From Oreohelix idahoensis (lineage: Eukaryota > Mollusca > Gastropoda > Stylommatophora > Oreohelicidae): a DNA stretch of 64,000 nucleotides. The notes beneath the pieces were generated by a model. That model had not been told where the DNA came from, did no database searches, and saw only the letters and a list, made by a program, of their open reading frames with translations. The position numbers and the translations under genes were made by a program. The DNA lies in NCBI GenBank assembly GCA_024509875.1, contig JAMPIV010019851.1:248001-312000 (forward strand). The letters run 5' to 3'. Positions 9,980 to 19,601 of the stretch are shown here, in pieces (within the stretch, counting starts at the first letter, position 1; each line of letters starts with the position of its first letter).

Positions 9980-12900
9980 TTACTTGGCCGCTTTGAACGA
10001 ATGTTGCTCATCTAATCTGGATTCAAATGGCACGGTCAGTTCAATCAGTATGACCTGAAGCGTTGCTGCAGAATGAAGCACTATATCCGGCCGTCTCCGC
10101 GATTTTCGGATACTCTCTGGATATGCCCCTCGTCCAGGTAGGTCTACCGCCATCTCCCAATCATTTGCACAATCAAGAAGAGATGGTAAACTGCTACCAG
10201 GTTTATTCGGTTTGGGGTGTGCTGACTTTCCTGCCCTCAGAAAGTATGTGTTTGCGGTGTCTGGCCGGACTTTGCTATTCGCCTTCATTCTTGCCAGATC
10301 TATTGTCGCAGCAAGCTCATTTAGCACTTTGTTATGGCGCCAAGTGTATCGCCCTTGCCCTAATGACACCTTACACGCTGAGAGCACGTGTTCAAGTGTC
10401 TGCCTCCCCTGGCACAGGGGGCACTGCTCATCATCCGACTTTCCCCATTTCACAAGGTTGGTGGCCGATGGCAGCAGGTCATACAGTGATCTGACAACGA
10501 AGCTGAGCCTAAGAGGTGCCATATGCCATATATCATTCCATGTCAAGGACCTCTGCAGGGCTCCTTCCCATGTAGTCCATTGGCCTTGTTGGACCTGCTG
10601 CACTGCTTTTTGCAACCTCTTATCATTCTCAGCTTCTCGTATCTCCTGAACTACCATGTCTCTGCGCTCCCTGCTTGATGCCTTGGACCACCAGCGGATG
10701 TCTCCATGACCAAATCCCCGTCTATTCGTTTGTGTGTATCCGATTACCTCCCTCAGTTTGAGTGACTCTTGGGCAGCATCAACAGCTTCTTCCACTTTCC
10801 ACTTCCTTCCCGTTTTCAGTGTGGGCTGAATGGACTTAACCACGTCATCAGCTGACTCGCGTAGCATCATTGCAAGCCTTGCCTTTCCAACTTTGTACTC
10901 TTCAACAACTGACTTGAAAGGAAGCAGAAGTTTTGACTTTTTGCAGTACAGTGCTACATCTGACAGACCTGGTGGTACTCCTAGCCATTTTCTCATGAAC
11001 TTGTTGACCTTCTGCTCTATGGCTTCCACTGTACTTGTGCTTATTTCATATATAAGCAGTGGCCACAGCAACTTTGGTATCAACATGAACTGGAGGCACC
11101 ACAGTTTGAACTTCCCCAGGAGTCTGCTTTGGTCTATGATCTGTAGCCCTCTGTCTGCCATTTCTATTGTCTGTTGCACTGCCTTTGAGTCTTTTAATGA
11201 GGCATCGTACACCCTGCCAAGACTTTTAACAGGTTCCTCAATGACAGTAGGGATTCTTTGGTTGGAAACCATGAATATGACCTCTGCTATCTTCCCTTTC
11301 CTGACTGATAGGCTTCTCGACTTCTTGGGTTTGAAGCTCATTCTGCACCAGCTGACTAGTTCATCCAGGCGTGCTAACATCCTCCGGGCCTGATGTTCAT
11401 CTGATGTCAGAATTGTTGTGTCATCCATGAATGCTTTGAGCGGTGGCATGAGACACATTCCACCGAGCTTTGGACCTATAGCCATTCCTTCAGCCGCATT
11501 GAGGATTACCTGCATAGCCATCACGAATAGTATCGGAGAGATGGTACATCCCATCGCAATTCCAACTTCAAGGCCAATCCACTTCGTTGTGTACTCTCTG
11601 GTTGAAAATCTGACAGCAAACCCTGCGAAATACAGCTTCAGCATTGCTGCAATCTCTTGTGGAACATGATACATTTCTAGGGCCTGCCACAACATCTGGT
11701 GTGGAACGGATCCATAAGCATTCGCTAAATCCAACCAGATTACATGGAGGTTTGTTCTGTCAGACTTTGCCTTTTGGATTGCTTCCCATATCATTGTGGC
11801 ATGCTCTAGACATCCTGGTGTACCTGGGATACCTCCTTTCTGAATGGTAGTGTCAATGTACCCATTTGCCAGGAGGTATGTAGTGAGTCTTTCCGCCATC
11901 ACTGAGAAGAATATCTTCCCTTCCACATTGAGTAGTGAGATTGGCCTGAACTGACTGATGTCTGTGGAATTTTGCTCCTTCGGGATGTAGACTCCGTTCG
12001 CCTTTCTCCATTCCTTGCTTACAAGCTGGGTTTTCCACGCACTCTTCAGTAAACGAAGCAGTCGTTTGAGCACCTCAGGGCATCTCTTATACACCACATA
12101 TGGAACACCATTAGGACCTGGAGCTGACTTGCATCGAGCTTTCTGGACAATGCTTTCTACCTCTTGCACCGTTGGGGGCTTGGTGTTAAATTCAGCTCCT
12201 GGCTTACTCGGCCATTTAAGGCCTGCCATGCTGCTGAGCGGCTCATCTTTGCGACCATCTGAATATGTCATTCCAAGGTGTTCTTCCAGGTCTTCTTTCC
12301 TGATGTTTAGCGTACCCGACCGTGGCTGCTCAAACAGTTCTTTGGCAAACTTGAAGGGCTCCCTGAAGAATCTTTCCCTATCCATTCGAGTCTTCCTTTT
12401 CTTCCTGCACAACCTTTCTGCTCTACAAAGGGCATTATGTTGGCCTTTCAGGTGCTCCCAAACCTGTCGTAACCCTTCCTTCTCTGCGGCAACTGCGTTT
12501 TTGAACAGTTTTCGGGCATGCTTCTTCTGTTTTCTGATTTCTTCTATTTTAATTTGTCTTCTGCTTTTTCGTGGTGGGTTACTTTCCCTTGCCTCCCTCA
12601 CTCCGAACACTTTGCGACAGTGCAGATATATTATGTCGCCGAAGATTTCCAGCTTCTTTTCCAAAGTTATCTGCTTCAGGTTGTTATCCAACTCTTTTGC
12701 CAAGGCTTCGTCCAGCTGTTCCCAAAGCCCTTTTGCACTGGCGGGTGGAAACTTGATTGCATCTCTCTTCCCGTCCAAGAAGTGTGTGAGATCATCATCA
12801 GGCAGATCAACTTGAATGTACTCAGCACTGTGGATTGACTCCTGGCTGCGTTCTTCTAACGTCTTATCCGTCGAGACAGAGCGCTGTTGATCTCCCCCTG

Positions 12901-13177
12901 ATGACCTCCCACACCCCTTTTTCGTTCTGTGGATTTTCATTCCTCTCTGAGTAGAGAATTCCCTACCACAGGCACATGGAAACTCCAGCCGTTGTTCAGA
13001 GCTCGAAGTCCGTGTAACGGGTCTGGTCGATTCCAATGAGGCGCCTGTGGATTCATTATTCTCCCCCCCTTTCGGTGAATCCTGGGGGCATCTATCGTTT
13101 TTGGGTTCTATAGCAATTGAATACAGCTTACGGGGTGCTAACCCGGTCAGCCGGTTTCTAGTCTTTCCCAGTGTCAT
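9980..13177 (-). CDS. R2-type reverse transcriptase/restriction-like endonuclease ORF
   Basis: 1065 codons on the minus strand. This is the single protein of an RLE-class LINE, which nicks target DNA and primes reverse transcription there. Order: N-terminal CCHC-type zinc finger (C68, C70, H83, C89); a basic region (about 200-275); reverse transcriptase with SAPGPNGVPY (351-360), palm aspartate D483 (IWLDLANAYG) and catalytic FMDD (583-586); thumb; then CPLC...H...C zinc knuckle (C919, C922, H930, C935) and a restriction-like endonuclease PD...E signature (P1030, D1031, E1046 in IELTVPFE). The start is chosen at 13177 because an in-frame TGA lies six codons upstream. The ORF ends at an apparently premature TAA. 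Base composition is clearly less AT-rich than the flanks. The clade within the RLE group (R2, R4, NeSL, Hero) is not resolved. Confidence 0.9.
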   Translation of the reverse strand: MTLGKTRNRLTGLAPRKLYSIAIEPKNDRCPQDSPKGGENNESTGASLESTRPVTRTSSSEQRLEFPCACGREFSTQRGMKIHRTKKGCGRSSGGDQQRSVSTDKTLEERSQESIHSAEYIQVDLPDDDLTHFLDGKRDAIKFPPASAKGLWEQLDEALAKELDNNLKQITLEKKLEIFGDIIYLHCRKVFGVREARESNPPRKSRRQIKIEEIRKQKKHARKLFKNAVAAEKEGLRQVWEHLKGQHNALCRAERLCRKKRKTRMDRERFFREPFKFAKELFEQPRSGTLNIRKEDLEEHLGMTYSDGRKDEPLSSMAGLKWPSKPGAEFNTKPPTVQEVESIVQKARCKSAPGPNGVPYVVYKRCPEVLKRLLRLLKSAWKTQLVSKEWRKANGVYIPKEQNSTDISQFRPISLLNVEGKIFFSVMAERLTTYLLANGYIDTTIQKGGIPGTPGCLEHATMIWEAIQKAKSDRTNLHVIWLDLANAYGSVPHQMLWQALEMYHVPQEIAAMLKLYFAGFAVRFSTREYTTKWIGLEVGIAMGCTISPILFVMAMQVILNAAEGMAIGPKLGGMCLMPPLKAFMDDTTILTSDEHQARRMLARLDELVSWCRMSFKPKKSRSLSVRKGKIAEVIFMVSNQRIPTVIEEPVKSLGRVYDASLKDSKAVQQTIEMADRGLQIIDQSRLLGKFKLWCLQFMLIPKLLWPLLIYEISTSTVEAIEQKVNKFMRKWLGVPPGLSDVALYCKKSKLLLPFKSVVEEYKVGKARLAMMLRESADDVVKSIQPTLKTGRKWKVEEAVDAAQESLKLREVIGYTQTNRRGFGHGDIRWWSKASSRERRDMVVQEIREAENDKRLQKAVQQVQQGQWTTWEGALQRSLTWNDIWHMAPLRLSFVVRSLYDLLPSATNLVKWGKSDDEQCPLCQGRQTLEHVLSACKVSLGQGRYTWRHNKVLNELAATIDLARMKANSKVRPDTANTYFLRAGKSAHPKPNKPGSSLPSLLDCANDWEMAVDLPGRGAYPESIRKSRRRPDIVLHSAATLQVILIELTVPFESRLDEQHSFKAAK

Positions 13178-13236
13178 CTGTCTTTCCAGAAGTCAATCGG
13201 TCTTTTCCCGATATATAACTACTCTGTGGTACTTTT

Positions 13237-14205
13237 CAGTTTTGTATCTCGCATATATGCCACCCCCTGGAGATGAAAAACCTGTACGAACAATCCGAAA
13301 AACCTGTTTAAAAAAATACGCCAACCTGTAAAAATATCCAAAAACCTGTAGCCTACAAAACAGTATTAAAAAAGAACCATACAGAGAAAAAAACCATACA
13401 AAGACCATACATTTTATTTTCACACATGCTATTGTGTAAAATATTGTTCACTGCGTTTCCCTTGTTTGAACATTTGGTACAATTCTTCACGTTGGATATA
13501 ATAGGAAACTCAATACAGAGTGTTGAAACTGGAGGCAGTCTGATCATCATAAGGATTCTTCCCCCCTGTCGGTCCAGTGTTTAGGCCCTTTAATAATCTC
13601 CACTATGACTTTTGCTGTGAACTCGTCATATCTCAAGTCCGTGACCGGATAAACTTCATCTAGAATGTGTTTAGGTCATGGGTTTCCTACAAAGTCACAC
13701 ATTTTAACAAAAGTATGATATGTTTACTACCTCCAGCGTTTGATCTGTCATCAATATTATTAGGCCTAAGTCCTTCCCTGGATTCATTTTCGTCATTGTC
13801 GGAGTCTAATTCAGGCCCGCATTCAATACCCACATCTGTTTCAGCTGCATCATCATCTTCTTGATCAAATACAAGTCACCTCTCAGTTCCTAAACCAAAG
13901 ATTCCAAGCCTGGAAAGCCATGATTAAAAAAAAAATCATGAAAAATCAAAATATTGATCGATTGACAAAACAATTTCAAAAGACGGAAGCTTCATGCATA
14001 ACTGAAATACTCAGGTCTCGCTAAACAGTGTTCCCACTTTTAAAATTTGGATGATAGACTTTGCACACTGGCGTTTTTGGTAGAATCAGATTGTAAAGGG
14101 TTAATGATTAGGCTAAAACCTGTACAGAAAGTATGTATGGCCATACAGATATGAAAATGAGAAAAGCCTGTACAGAATACGGGTAACCCGTACTACTTAG
14201 CATGT
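13237..14205. repeat. Composite repeat, copy 1, containing an R2-type tail
   Basis: Shares about 430 bases of near-continuous similarity (AAAAACCTGTA motifs, CATTTGGTACAATTCTTCACG) and further blocks (TCAATATTATTAGGCCTAAG) with 29985-31285. At 13490-13660 it contains a piece of the R2-type element: its 3' end plus part of its C-terminal coding region, with the middle deleted. Confidence 0.75.
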
Positions 14206-14224
14206 ATGATCTTGCATGTATTGT

Positions 14225-14740
14225 TGAACAAGGGCTGCTGAGCTTGTCACTCTTTCGCAGCCAGTGCCAAGTTAAACAATAGTTTGCATTATCTACATTT
14301 ATACGGTACTGATTGATTGAAAAGTCTATTTTTAAAATGTTATTTCTTCATTCTTATCCAATTAAATCGAATAAAACAGATGTTGAGATAAAGACAATTT
14401 TAAAAACAGATGTTGAGATAAAGACAATTTTAAAAACAGATGTTGAGATAAAGACAATTTTAAAAACAGATGTTGAGATAAACTAGGCTTTTTCAAAGGC
14501 TTTTCTGCTATTCCTAAACTTGTTGAGTTGGAATCATGAACTCCAATTTTTTCCTGGGTAATTCTATCCTGGCTTGGCAAACATGCCAAGGATCCTCACA
14601 TAAGGTTTATCTCTAAATATGCAGGGCTAAAGTACTGTGCTCTGGTTCTGGGTTTTTCCAAGGGATCGTCATGCCCTGCATAGAGCCACTTCCCAGCTTC
14701 CCTCACCTGCAATCTACCCATTGTGAGATCTTTGAAAGTT
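14225..14740 (-). mobile_element. Diverged copy of repeat D (SINE-like), with inserted tandem repeat
   Basis: Blocks such as GCTGCTGAGCTTGTCACTCTTTCGCAGCC and TGTGCTCTGGTTCTGGG match repeat D at 14905-15515. A 30-bp tandem array (14371-14485) sits inside it. Confidence 0.6.
14371..14485. repeat. 30-bp tandem repeat, four units
   Basis: AAACAGATGTTGAGATAAAG plus ACAATTTTAA recurs exactly every 30 bases from 14371, with the last unit cut short. Confidence 0.95.
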
Positions 14741-14904
14741 GCAAGAGTTTTCAAAGCTTTTGTAGTTTAGAAGACGGTTTAAAAAAAAAAAAAAGTAACC
14801 AGCTAATGATCACCATATCTGAATTTTGCATTGCTGTGGGGTTTACTGTAAATGGCCATTTAAAAAAAATTTGCAGTATGTAAAGGTGTAAGAGCATTTC
14901 TGTT

Positions 14905-15515
14905 GTTGTTGTTGTTTAACTACCGCTGCTGAGCTTCTCACTCTTTTGCAGCCAATACCAAGCTGAAGACTGCTTGGTATTATCTACACTGTTAATCTAG
15001 ACTTTTCCTGTGGCTTATCTGCCATTCTGAAACATGCTTAGTTGAAGTCATGAGCTCTAGCTTGGCTTACATTTAAAGGATCATTACGTCTGGTCCCAAA
15101 CTAGGAGGAAGCAGTGCATACTGTGCATTCCCTGCCATCCAAGGAGGCTCTCCAAATACTGCTAAAATACTGTGCTCTGGTTCTGGGCTCTCCCAAGGAA
15201 TCATCACGTCCTACACAGAGCCACTTCTCAGTTCCCCCTGCCTATCATGTTTCCATAGTGAGATCCCCCTGCATGCAGCCAACCAGGTAAAGGCCAGAAT
15301 TACATCTGGGGCTCACTTGACACCTCCAAGCTTAGTGTGCAGTGCTGGGTTCTCACCATGTTTCACCGCAGAGGGAATCCCTGGAAGTGTGTGGATGATT
15401 TCAAGAGTCAAATGAGAGTGTAATTAGCCTCACAGACAGAGGTTCACTTCCACATCTGTATACTATAGCATTATGCTTAGCTGGTGATTAGATAAGGATG
15501 ACTCCAGATATGCCT
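14905..15515 (-). mobile_element. Repeat D, long SINE-like element with (AAC)n tail
   Basis: About 610 bases, nearly collinear with 48369-48932, where target-site duplications define the element. On this strand it begins with the reverse of an (AAC)n tail at about 14898-14918. No tRNA boxes are evident. Further copies lie at 14225 and 32005. Confidence 0.7.
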
Positions 15516-15589
15516 CCATGCATATAGCAACTCTGTAGTAGTGTGATAGTTTCATTGCAATTCTGTACTTTATGATAGTTTTATAGCAA

Positions 15590-15735
15590 CTCTAGAATGT
15601 CACAACAAACAGAAGAGAAAACAAGGAACACGAAGCAAACAAACAGCTGAAGGCTATCACCTCAGGGGCACATTCTTATTGTCAGTTAAGACTGAAGGAG
15701 ACTACTACTACTGCTGCTGCTGCTGCAACTATTGT
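15590..15735 (+). mobile_element. LINE-D 3' terminal fragment
   Basis: GCTGAAGGCTATCACCTCAGGGGCACATTC followed by CTACTACTA and CTG triplets repeats the 3' end of the fragment at 8660-9060. Confidence 0.65.
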
Positions 15736-15879
15736 TATTTTTGGTTGTAGTAACTTATTCCTCCATACCCTGGATAATCCTTCATGTGCAGTTCTCTACC
15801 ACTTGAAAAGAATAGTTCATGTCTTCATTAATTTCTCTCATCTTCTTTATACAGGTCTATATGCTTTTATTCGACCTCT

Positions 15880-16090
15880 CAAAAACTGAAATATTCACAA
15901 AATTGAAAGTTTCTTTGGGCTACGTTTTGATCACAATTTGGGTGATTTCTGACTATTTTGTGCGACTGTGCAATTATTATTTTTGTTCATTTTGGCTGAT
16001 TTCTGCTACTTTTTGACCGCGATGTGGGAAACATCTAAAATTCCAAAAAATCCAGTTTCCGAAACAAAGCTGTCCCCAAGGATTTTGGAT
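15880..16090 (+). repeat. Dispersed repeat, inverted relative to 57990-58195
   Basis: About 200 bases correspond, in reverse complement and diverged, to 57990-58195 (AAACTGGATTTTTTCGG on one side, the reverse of it here). It ends 110 bases before the ORP exon at 16204. Confidence 0.5.
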
Positions 16091-16203
16091 AAAAGGAAAC
16101 ATAACTCTGCCCTCATCTCCTAACCTCCGTTCTTTTCTTTCTACCTCTTTATCTTCTCATAAATTTCCTCATCATGTATTTTTTTTTATAATGCCTCTCC
16201 CAG

Positions 16204-16327
16204 TACTACCAGTTCTCTTTATTCACCATGAGCCTGAATGAGTTGTTGCCAGATATGAAAGAGAAACTTCCACCGACAGACTCACGATTTCGTCCAGATA
16301 TTCGCAGCATGGAGGAGGGAAAATTAG
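16204..16327 (+). CDS. ORP gene, exon with PTDSRFRPDIR signature
   Basis: Acceptor CTCTCCCAG|TAC, 41 codons plus one base, donor G|GTTAGT (phase 1). The peptide YYQFSLFTMSLNELLP is followed by LPPTDSRFRPDIRSMEEGKL. The P-T-D-S-R-x-R-P-D-x-R string is the most diagnostic motif of the ORP C-terminal region. It follows the 8241-8345 exon directly in the family order. Confidence 0.93.
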
Positions 16328-16354
16328 GTTAGTGGGTCATCATCATCATTTTTC

Positions 16355-16460
16355 TTTGCGTTCCTTAAGGAGCATGGAGCCAACACTGCAGCTAGTCCTC
16401 CTACAGGAAGCCTTGTAGTTGTGGTTTCTGTGGCAATTTGTTTTATATGATGAGGTTTAA
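16355..16460. repeat. Repeat E fragment
   Basis: CTTAAGGAGCATGGAGCCAA... TGTGGCAATTTGTTTTATATGATGAGG resembles the family at 18690, 46840 and 57425. It lies just after the exon at 16204-16327, within the intron. Confidence 0.5.
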
Positions 16461-16589
16461 AACTTCCTATCATTTAAAACTTCCTGTCAAGAGGTCACCT
16501 GTAGAATCTGTCCATAAAAGCAAACTCTCGGAATACTTAACAGTAGACAAATGAAGGTGAGAGAAGAATATCTGTCATTAATCTTCCTT

Positions 16590-17180
16590 TTGGTCATTGA
16601 CTGGGGACAGGAGGGTTCTCCTGTTGGCAGTGACCTTCCTCATGTTCATTGGCTGGGAACAGGAGGGTTCTGCTGTTGGCAGTGACCTTCCACATGTTCA
16701 TTGGCTGGGAACAGGAGGGTTCTGCTGTTGGCAGTGACCTTCCACATGTTCATTGGCTGTGAACAGGAGGGTTCTGCTGTTGGCAGTGACCTTCCACATG
16801 TTCATTGGCTGGGGACAGGAGGGTTCTGCTGTTGGCAATGACCTTCCACATGTTCATTGGCTGGGGACAGGAGGGTTCTGCTGTTGGCAGTGACCTTCCA
16901 CATGTTCATTGGCTGGGGACAGGAGGGTTCTGCTGTTGGCAATGACCTTCCACATGTTCATTGGCTGGGGACAGGAGGGTTCTGCTGTTGGCAGTGACCT
17001 TCCACATGTTCATTGGCTGGGGACAGGAGGGTTCTGCTGTTGGCAGTGACCTTCCACATATTCATTGGCTAGGAACAGGAGGGTTCTGCTGTCACTAATG
17101 ATCTTCCTCATGGTCATGGACTAGAGACAGTTGGGGTTCTGCTGTCACCAATGACTTTCCTCATGGTCATTGACTTGACC
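16590..17180. repeat. 52-bp minisatellite, about ten units
   Basis: Unit CAGGAGGGTTCTGCTGTTGG + CAGTGACCTTCCACATGTTC + ATTGGCTGGGGA. Central units are almost identical. The outer units diverge and carry small indels. Confidence 0.96.
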
Positions 17181-17425
17181 ACGGGAGGAAAAAAACCAGT
17201 ACAATGAACACTTGTGAGACATCTAGATCTTCATTTTGCTGATGATCTAATGTCTTCTTTCGCACAAACAACAAGACGTGTAGAAAATGACTGTGTGCAT
17301 GAAAAAAATGAAAGGGCTGCTGTAAAAACCTGATAATAATTTTTTTTGTTAATGATATTTGCTCATTTTTATAAATGAACATTACATGAGAAATCTGGAC
17401 ATTTTGGGATTATATTTTGTCAGCT

Positions 17426-17900
17426 CACCCGTGTGTTACCGGGGCCCGAAAGAAGAGCAAAGAATAGTAACACTGTACCCTACCATGCATGTCGTAAAAA
17501 GCACTAAGGAGGGTTGGGCATGGGGCTAGTTACCCCATCCCATAAAAAACTTTTTACCAAAAAACTTCAACAAACATGGACAAGTCAAATACAGAATATA
17601 AATCAACACAGCCGCCCAAGACAGAAAAAGGTCCTCTGGAAAGGAGGCACATGAAGCAACCCAGAGAAAGCCGAAAGGAGTCTGGGTTGCTGACTAACCT
17701 TTTTTCATCTAGGAAAATCTCCAGGATTGGCACCTGGAATGTTCGCACTCTATGTGACACATGGAGAAGAGAACTGGATACAGAGTTGAAAATGATGAGG
17801 AAAACATGGAAAGAACTTGAGCGGATGGCACAGGACAGGAAGACTTGGCATGTGTTTGTTGAAGGTCTATGCTCCTCGGGGAGCTAAAGGGTATTGATTG
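17426..17900 (+). mobile_element. Internally deleted LINE-B, both ends present, 12-bp TSD
   Basis: A 475-base element bounded by ATTTTGTCAGCT at 17414-17425 and 17901-17912. The left part looks like a LINE 5' region (GCATGTCGTAAAAAGC, then CCCATCCCATAAAAA). The right part is the LINE-B end (VEGLCSSGS, stop, GGGGAGCTAAAG tail). Everything between the endonuclease start and the C-terminus is missing. Confidence 0.85.
17576..17887 (+). CDS. 103-aa ORF of the deleted LINE-B: endonuclease start fused to C-terminus
   Basis: An open frame begins at ATG 17576. It reaches KISRIGTWNVRTLC, the N-terminal start of the APE endonuclease domain, and continues in frame into the LINE-B C-terminus (RRELDTELKMMRKTWKELE, ending VEGLCSSGS). 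The junction is near 17757. The protein lacks all catalytic residues and is unlikely to be an enzyme. The interest is that the deletion keeps the frame and that the element inserted as a unit. Confidence 0.6.
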   Translation: MDKSNTEYKSTQPPKTEKGPLERRHMKQPRESRKESGLLTNLFSSRKISRIGTWNVRTLCDTWRRELDTELKMMRKTWKELERMAQDRKTWHVFVEGLCSSGS

Positions 17901-17949
17901 ATTTTGTCAGCTGCAGTCACAAACAGGCAACAGGGAAGAGAAATTTAGA

Positions 17950-18300
17950 AAAGCTATGAGAAAATGATAAATGACACAACAAACAAGTGGTGAAAGAAAA
18001 CACATAAACTAAGAGAAGAAGCAGTGAAAACAAGCCTACATATCAAGGTAAATAAGACAAAGGAAATGAGCAAATTAGTAGGCAAACAGATATAATAAAG
18101 ATCAGTGGTCGAACAATTGAAGAAGTGCACAGTTTTAATTACTTGGGAAGTAACACTGACTTCTCCTAAGGAGGAGAAACAAACCAGGATCTCAGTGCAA
18201 GGATTAAACAAAAGCAGACCTGCCTTCAGCCCTCTCAGAGCAGTATGGAACTCTGCAACTTGTTCCTACTAAAATAAAATGAAGCTGCTCAACACAAAAG
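17950..18300 (+). pseudogene. LINE C-terminal relic
   Basis: Broken frames contain NYLGSNTD-like and LSARIKQK-like strings, typical of the YLGS...D region that follows the RT palm in RTE-like LINEs. It runs into the 100-bp array. Confidence 0.6.
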
Positions 18301-18690
18301 TCAGATCTGTCCTACTCTTTGGCACAGAAACATGGCATGGCACCAAGAATATTACAACTCCAGACATTCACCAACAGATATCTTTCTCACATCATCAAAG
18401 TCAGATCTGTCCTACTCTTTGGCACAGAAACATGGCATGGCACCAAGAATATCACAACTCCAGACATTCATCAACAGATATCTTTCTCACATCATCAAAG
18501 TCAGATCTGTCCTACTCTTTGGCACAGAAACATGGCATGGCACCAAGAATATTACAACTCCAGACATTCACCAACAGATATCTTTCTCACATCATCAAAG
18601 TCAGATCTGTCCTACTCTTTGGCACAGAAACATGGCATGGCACCAAGAATATCACAACTCCAGATATTTACCAACAGATATCTTTCTTGC
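18301..18690 (+). repeat. 100-bp tandem array, four units, derived from LINE coding sequence
   Basis: TCAGATCTGTCCTACTCTTT starts at 18301, 18401, 18501 and 18601, exactly 100 bases apart, with very few differences. One frame encodes VRSVLLFGTETWHGTKNITT, which matches the GSETW region of LINE C-termini, so the unit is amplified LINE coding DNA. Because 100 is not a multiple of 3, the units read in three successive frames and give long spurious ORFs. Confidence 0.95.
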
Positions 18691-18970
18691 ATCATCATCA
18701 TGTTTCTTGTTTTACTCCCTGTGGAGCATGGGGCTACCATTGTAGCTTGTCTCCTTACAGAAAGTCTACACAAAACATTGACATGGTGGTATTTGTAGCA
18801 ATTTGTTTGACATCATGAGGGTGCCATTCCCATGTACAACCTCATAATAGTTGTCCTGTACATTATACTTGTGGGTGCAGTTCTCCTATTCTCTCTGTGT
18901 CACACAAGAGAAACCCCTGGGAACCTCACGTTATTATCAGATGGCGTGAAGGTGAATAGAGCCACTCATC
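18690..18970. repeat. Repeat E copy
   Basis: TTACTCCCTGTGGAGCATGGGGC... TGACATCATGAGG ... CACACAAGAGAAACCCCTGG parallels 46840-47060 and 57425-57670. Family unknown. Confidence 0.55.
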
Positions 18971-19139
18971 AGCCTTTATAGCAGGAGGTTGCAGAAGGAA
19001 ATTGGAGATGGATAGAGCACACTCTTACTCAACAACCCACCAGTATAACTACACATGCCCTTGACTGGAACCCACAGGGAAAGATATGACTGGAAAGGAC
19101 AATGAGAACGTAGGGGAATAAAATGTAAATCTTGATAAA

Positions 19140-19290
19140 ACACCATCATCGTCTTCATCACCTTTCTGCTCCCAAAGGAGCATTGTTCTTCAACAAACTT
19201 ATACCAAGTCTTCCTGTCCTGTGCCATCAGCTCAGTCTTTCCTTGTCTCCTTCATTTCTGTCCCCAGTTATCTTCTCTGTGTGTTACATA
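19140..19290 (-). mobile_element. LINE-B 3' fragment
   Basis: Minus-strand similarity to the LINE-B tail and C-terminus (GCTCCCAAAGGAGCATTGTTCTTCAACAAAC). It ends about 45 bases before the ORP exon at 19338. Confidence 0.65.
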
Positions 19291-19337
19291 AAACCAGGTG
19301 TTTTATTTTTTCTTAAAACTTTCTCTATCACCAATAG

Positions 19338-19428
19338 ATCAATCTGCAGAAGAGAAAAACAGAGTGGAAGAAAAACAGCGAGAGGCGAGAAAAGAAAGGA
19401 AGAAAGTAAAGAAAGAATGGCAGCCTCG
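19338..19428 (+). CDS. ORP gene, exon with EEKQR helix
   Basis: Acceptor CACCAATAG, then 91 bases. With the base left by the previous exon this gives 30 codons plus two bases (phase 2). The peptide contains SAEEKNRVEEKQREARK and ends KKEWQPR. The K, E and R spaced by four residues (codons at 19355, 19367, 19379) correspond to the Lys/Glu/Arg triad that contacts PI4P phosphates in Osh4/ORP structures. The donor CG|GTCTGT is weak, but the split arginine codon is completed exactly by the exon at 35723. The next intron is 16.3 kb because of inserted elements. Confidence 0.9.
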
Positions 19429-19596
19429 GTCTGTATATCTTCACAAATTTTATCTGGTAGTTTCCATACTTTGTCATATTTCACACTGTCATTGTTTTTA
19501 TTGATTATCATCAGTTATTATCATTTCCAGAAGCATGTAAGATAAGTGACATCAGCTCTACCCTGCCTGATATTGGACCTTTCTGTCTATCCTCTT

Positions 19597-19601
19597 GACC
19601 T
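19597..19601 (+). repeat. 5-bp target-site duplication GACCT (left)
   Basis: GACCT directly before the 5' LTR, repeated at 28636-28640 after the 3' LTR. Confidence 0.95.

Larger units (their letters stand above)
9275..13240 (-). mobile_element. R2-type non-LTR retrotransposon (almost full coding length)
   Basis: Antisense element in ORP intron 2. It comprises a GC-richer ORF (9980-13177), a short in-frame coding continuation beyond a premature stop (to 9758), and a 3' untranslated region of roughly 480 bases. The 3' end is placed near 9275 because homology to the tail fragments at 13490 and 30250 starts there with GATAT(G/A)ATAGGAAACTC. The 5' end near 13240 is approximate. I could not identify target-site duplications. 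It is not in rDNA. Confidence 0.8.

Noticed and set aside
9409..10649. Several plus-strand ORFs of 90-145 codons
   Set aside because: They lie opposite the R2-type C-terminus and 3' UTR and show no protein features of their own.
12015..12815. 266-codon plus-strand ORF
   Set aside because: Antisense to the R2-type ORF. Its length is a by-product of the GC-richer coding strand.
18279..18818. Three overlapping ORFs of 137-179 codons
   Set aside because: Produced by the 100-bp array read in successive frames.
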